From an uncultured Chitinophagales bacterium (GTDB taxonomy: Bacteria > Bacteroidota > Bacteroidia > Chitinophagales > JAHDHT01): 42,099 nucleotides of DNA. Positions within the stretch are counted from its first letter, which is position 1; each line of letters starts with the position of its first letter. Made by a program: the position numbers and the translations under genes. Location: positions 1 to 42,099 of the forward strand of contig CALHDG010000197.1 of the NCBI GenBank assembly GCA_938023075.1, in the 5' to 3' direction. Shown piece by piece: positions 41,939-42,099 of the stretch. The notes under the pieces are model-generated. The model saw nothing but the letters and a program-made list of their open reading frames with translations. It was not told the origin of the DNA and did no database searches.

Positions 41939-42099
41939 ACAAGTTTATCAAAGTGGTCGATACTTTCCTGTTTTCGAGTGCCTGTGTTTTTCTTGCTACG
42001 AAGAACCGAAGTTTTTAAACTAGCCCCGATTGCAGCGGTTATGCTGCCTGAAGCGCATGATTTTGCAGCCTAGCCGCAGCATTTGAGCGAAAAGCGGGA
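41939..42099 (+). mobile_element. MITE-like repeat carrying a structured-RNA core, copy 4 (cut by window end)
   Basis: Left terminal repeat ACAAGTTTATCAAAGTGGTC...GATACTTT at 41939-41966, then the conserved segment (TACGAAGAACCGAAGTTTTT) and the core. Begins 14 bp after the porU2 terminator. The right end is outside the window. Confidence 0.65.
42021..42099 (+). ncRNA. Flavo-1-like structured RNA, copy 4
   Basis: Opens TAGCCCCGATTGCAGCGG; inner stem ATGCTGC (42041-42047) / GCAGCAT (42076-42082); closes GAGCGAAAAGCGGGA at the window edge. Closest to copy 2 in the stem and to copy 1 in the 5' part. Confidence 0.6.

Overview
The window reads as chromosomal DNA of an AT-rich Gram-negative Bacteroidota, probably from the Chitinophagia/Saprospiria side of the phylum; that finer placement is inference. 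The reasons are type IX secretion (T9SS) genes (a PorV-like barrel, a PorU2-like C25 peptidase, two other proteins with C-terminal sorting domains), CMP-KDO synthesis for LPS, the long Bacteroidota form of NusB, DUF4271 beside hemD, DUF3276, and the neighbourhood nusB-DUF1573-yajC-ybbR-coaE. No rRNA, tRNA, prophage or CRISPR array was seen.

Layout. 1-3.4 kb: 3' part of a very large secreted repeat protein, then a decayed IS1380-type transposase. 4.3-6.3 kb: fumarylacetoacetase and KdsB, convergent with abutting stop codons. 6.4-8.5 kb: accessory island of a dead ankyrin gene, an ordered inverted-repeat array, an AAA+ ATPase with a PD-(D/E)XK-like tail, and an intact ankyrin gene. 8.5-11 kb: isocitrate dehydrogenase between two copies of a repeated element carrying a structured-RNA-like core. 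11-16 kb: hemD, DUF4271 and a BamA/TamA-like barrel on one strand, divergent from hemW. 16-21 kb: a helical protein, an OstA/LptA-like protein with a repeat extension, and an MCE/MlaD-like lipid-transport protein. 21.5-24 kb: a lipoprotein with a caspase-like His/Cys signature and a second AAA+ ATPase preceded by an exact 23-bp-period tandem array. 24-28 kb: a DUF2314 lipoprotein, a PDZ protein with T9SS tail, a TPR-like protein and a CPBP membrane protease. 28-32.5 kb: coaE, ybbR, yajC, DUF1573 and nusB on the minus strand. 32.8-35.1 kb: ABC exporter and DUF3276. 35.4-41.8 kb: porV-like and porU2-like genes, followed by another copy of the structured-RNA element cut by the window end.

How the genes work together. 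Much of the window serves the envelope: LPS precursor (KdsB), LPS or lipid transport (OstA-like, MCE), barrel assembly or export (BamA-like), Sec (YajC), and T9SS export and anchoring of large surface proteins. Metabolic genes are single housekeeping functions (tyrosine breakdown, TCA cycle, heme, CoA).

Most unusual content. (1) Two unrelated-in-sequence but architecturally similar ATPase genes each have their own private iteron-like array overlapping a candidate Bacteroidota promoter with a 20-bp spacer. (2) A Flavo-1-like RNA core occurs four times on the same strand, with compensatory base changes between copies; two copies are fully bracketed by terminal inverted repeats, a third has the left repeat, and one is split by a second hairpin element. 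(3) A conserved-looking lipoprotein has the arrangement of a clan CD peptidase. All functional claims are from reading the sequence; no database search was run.
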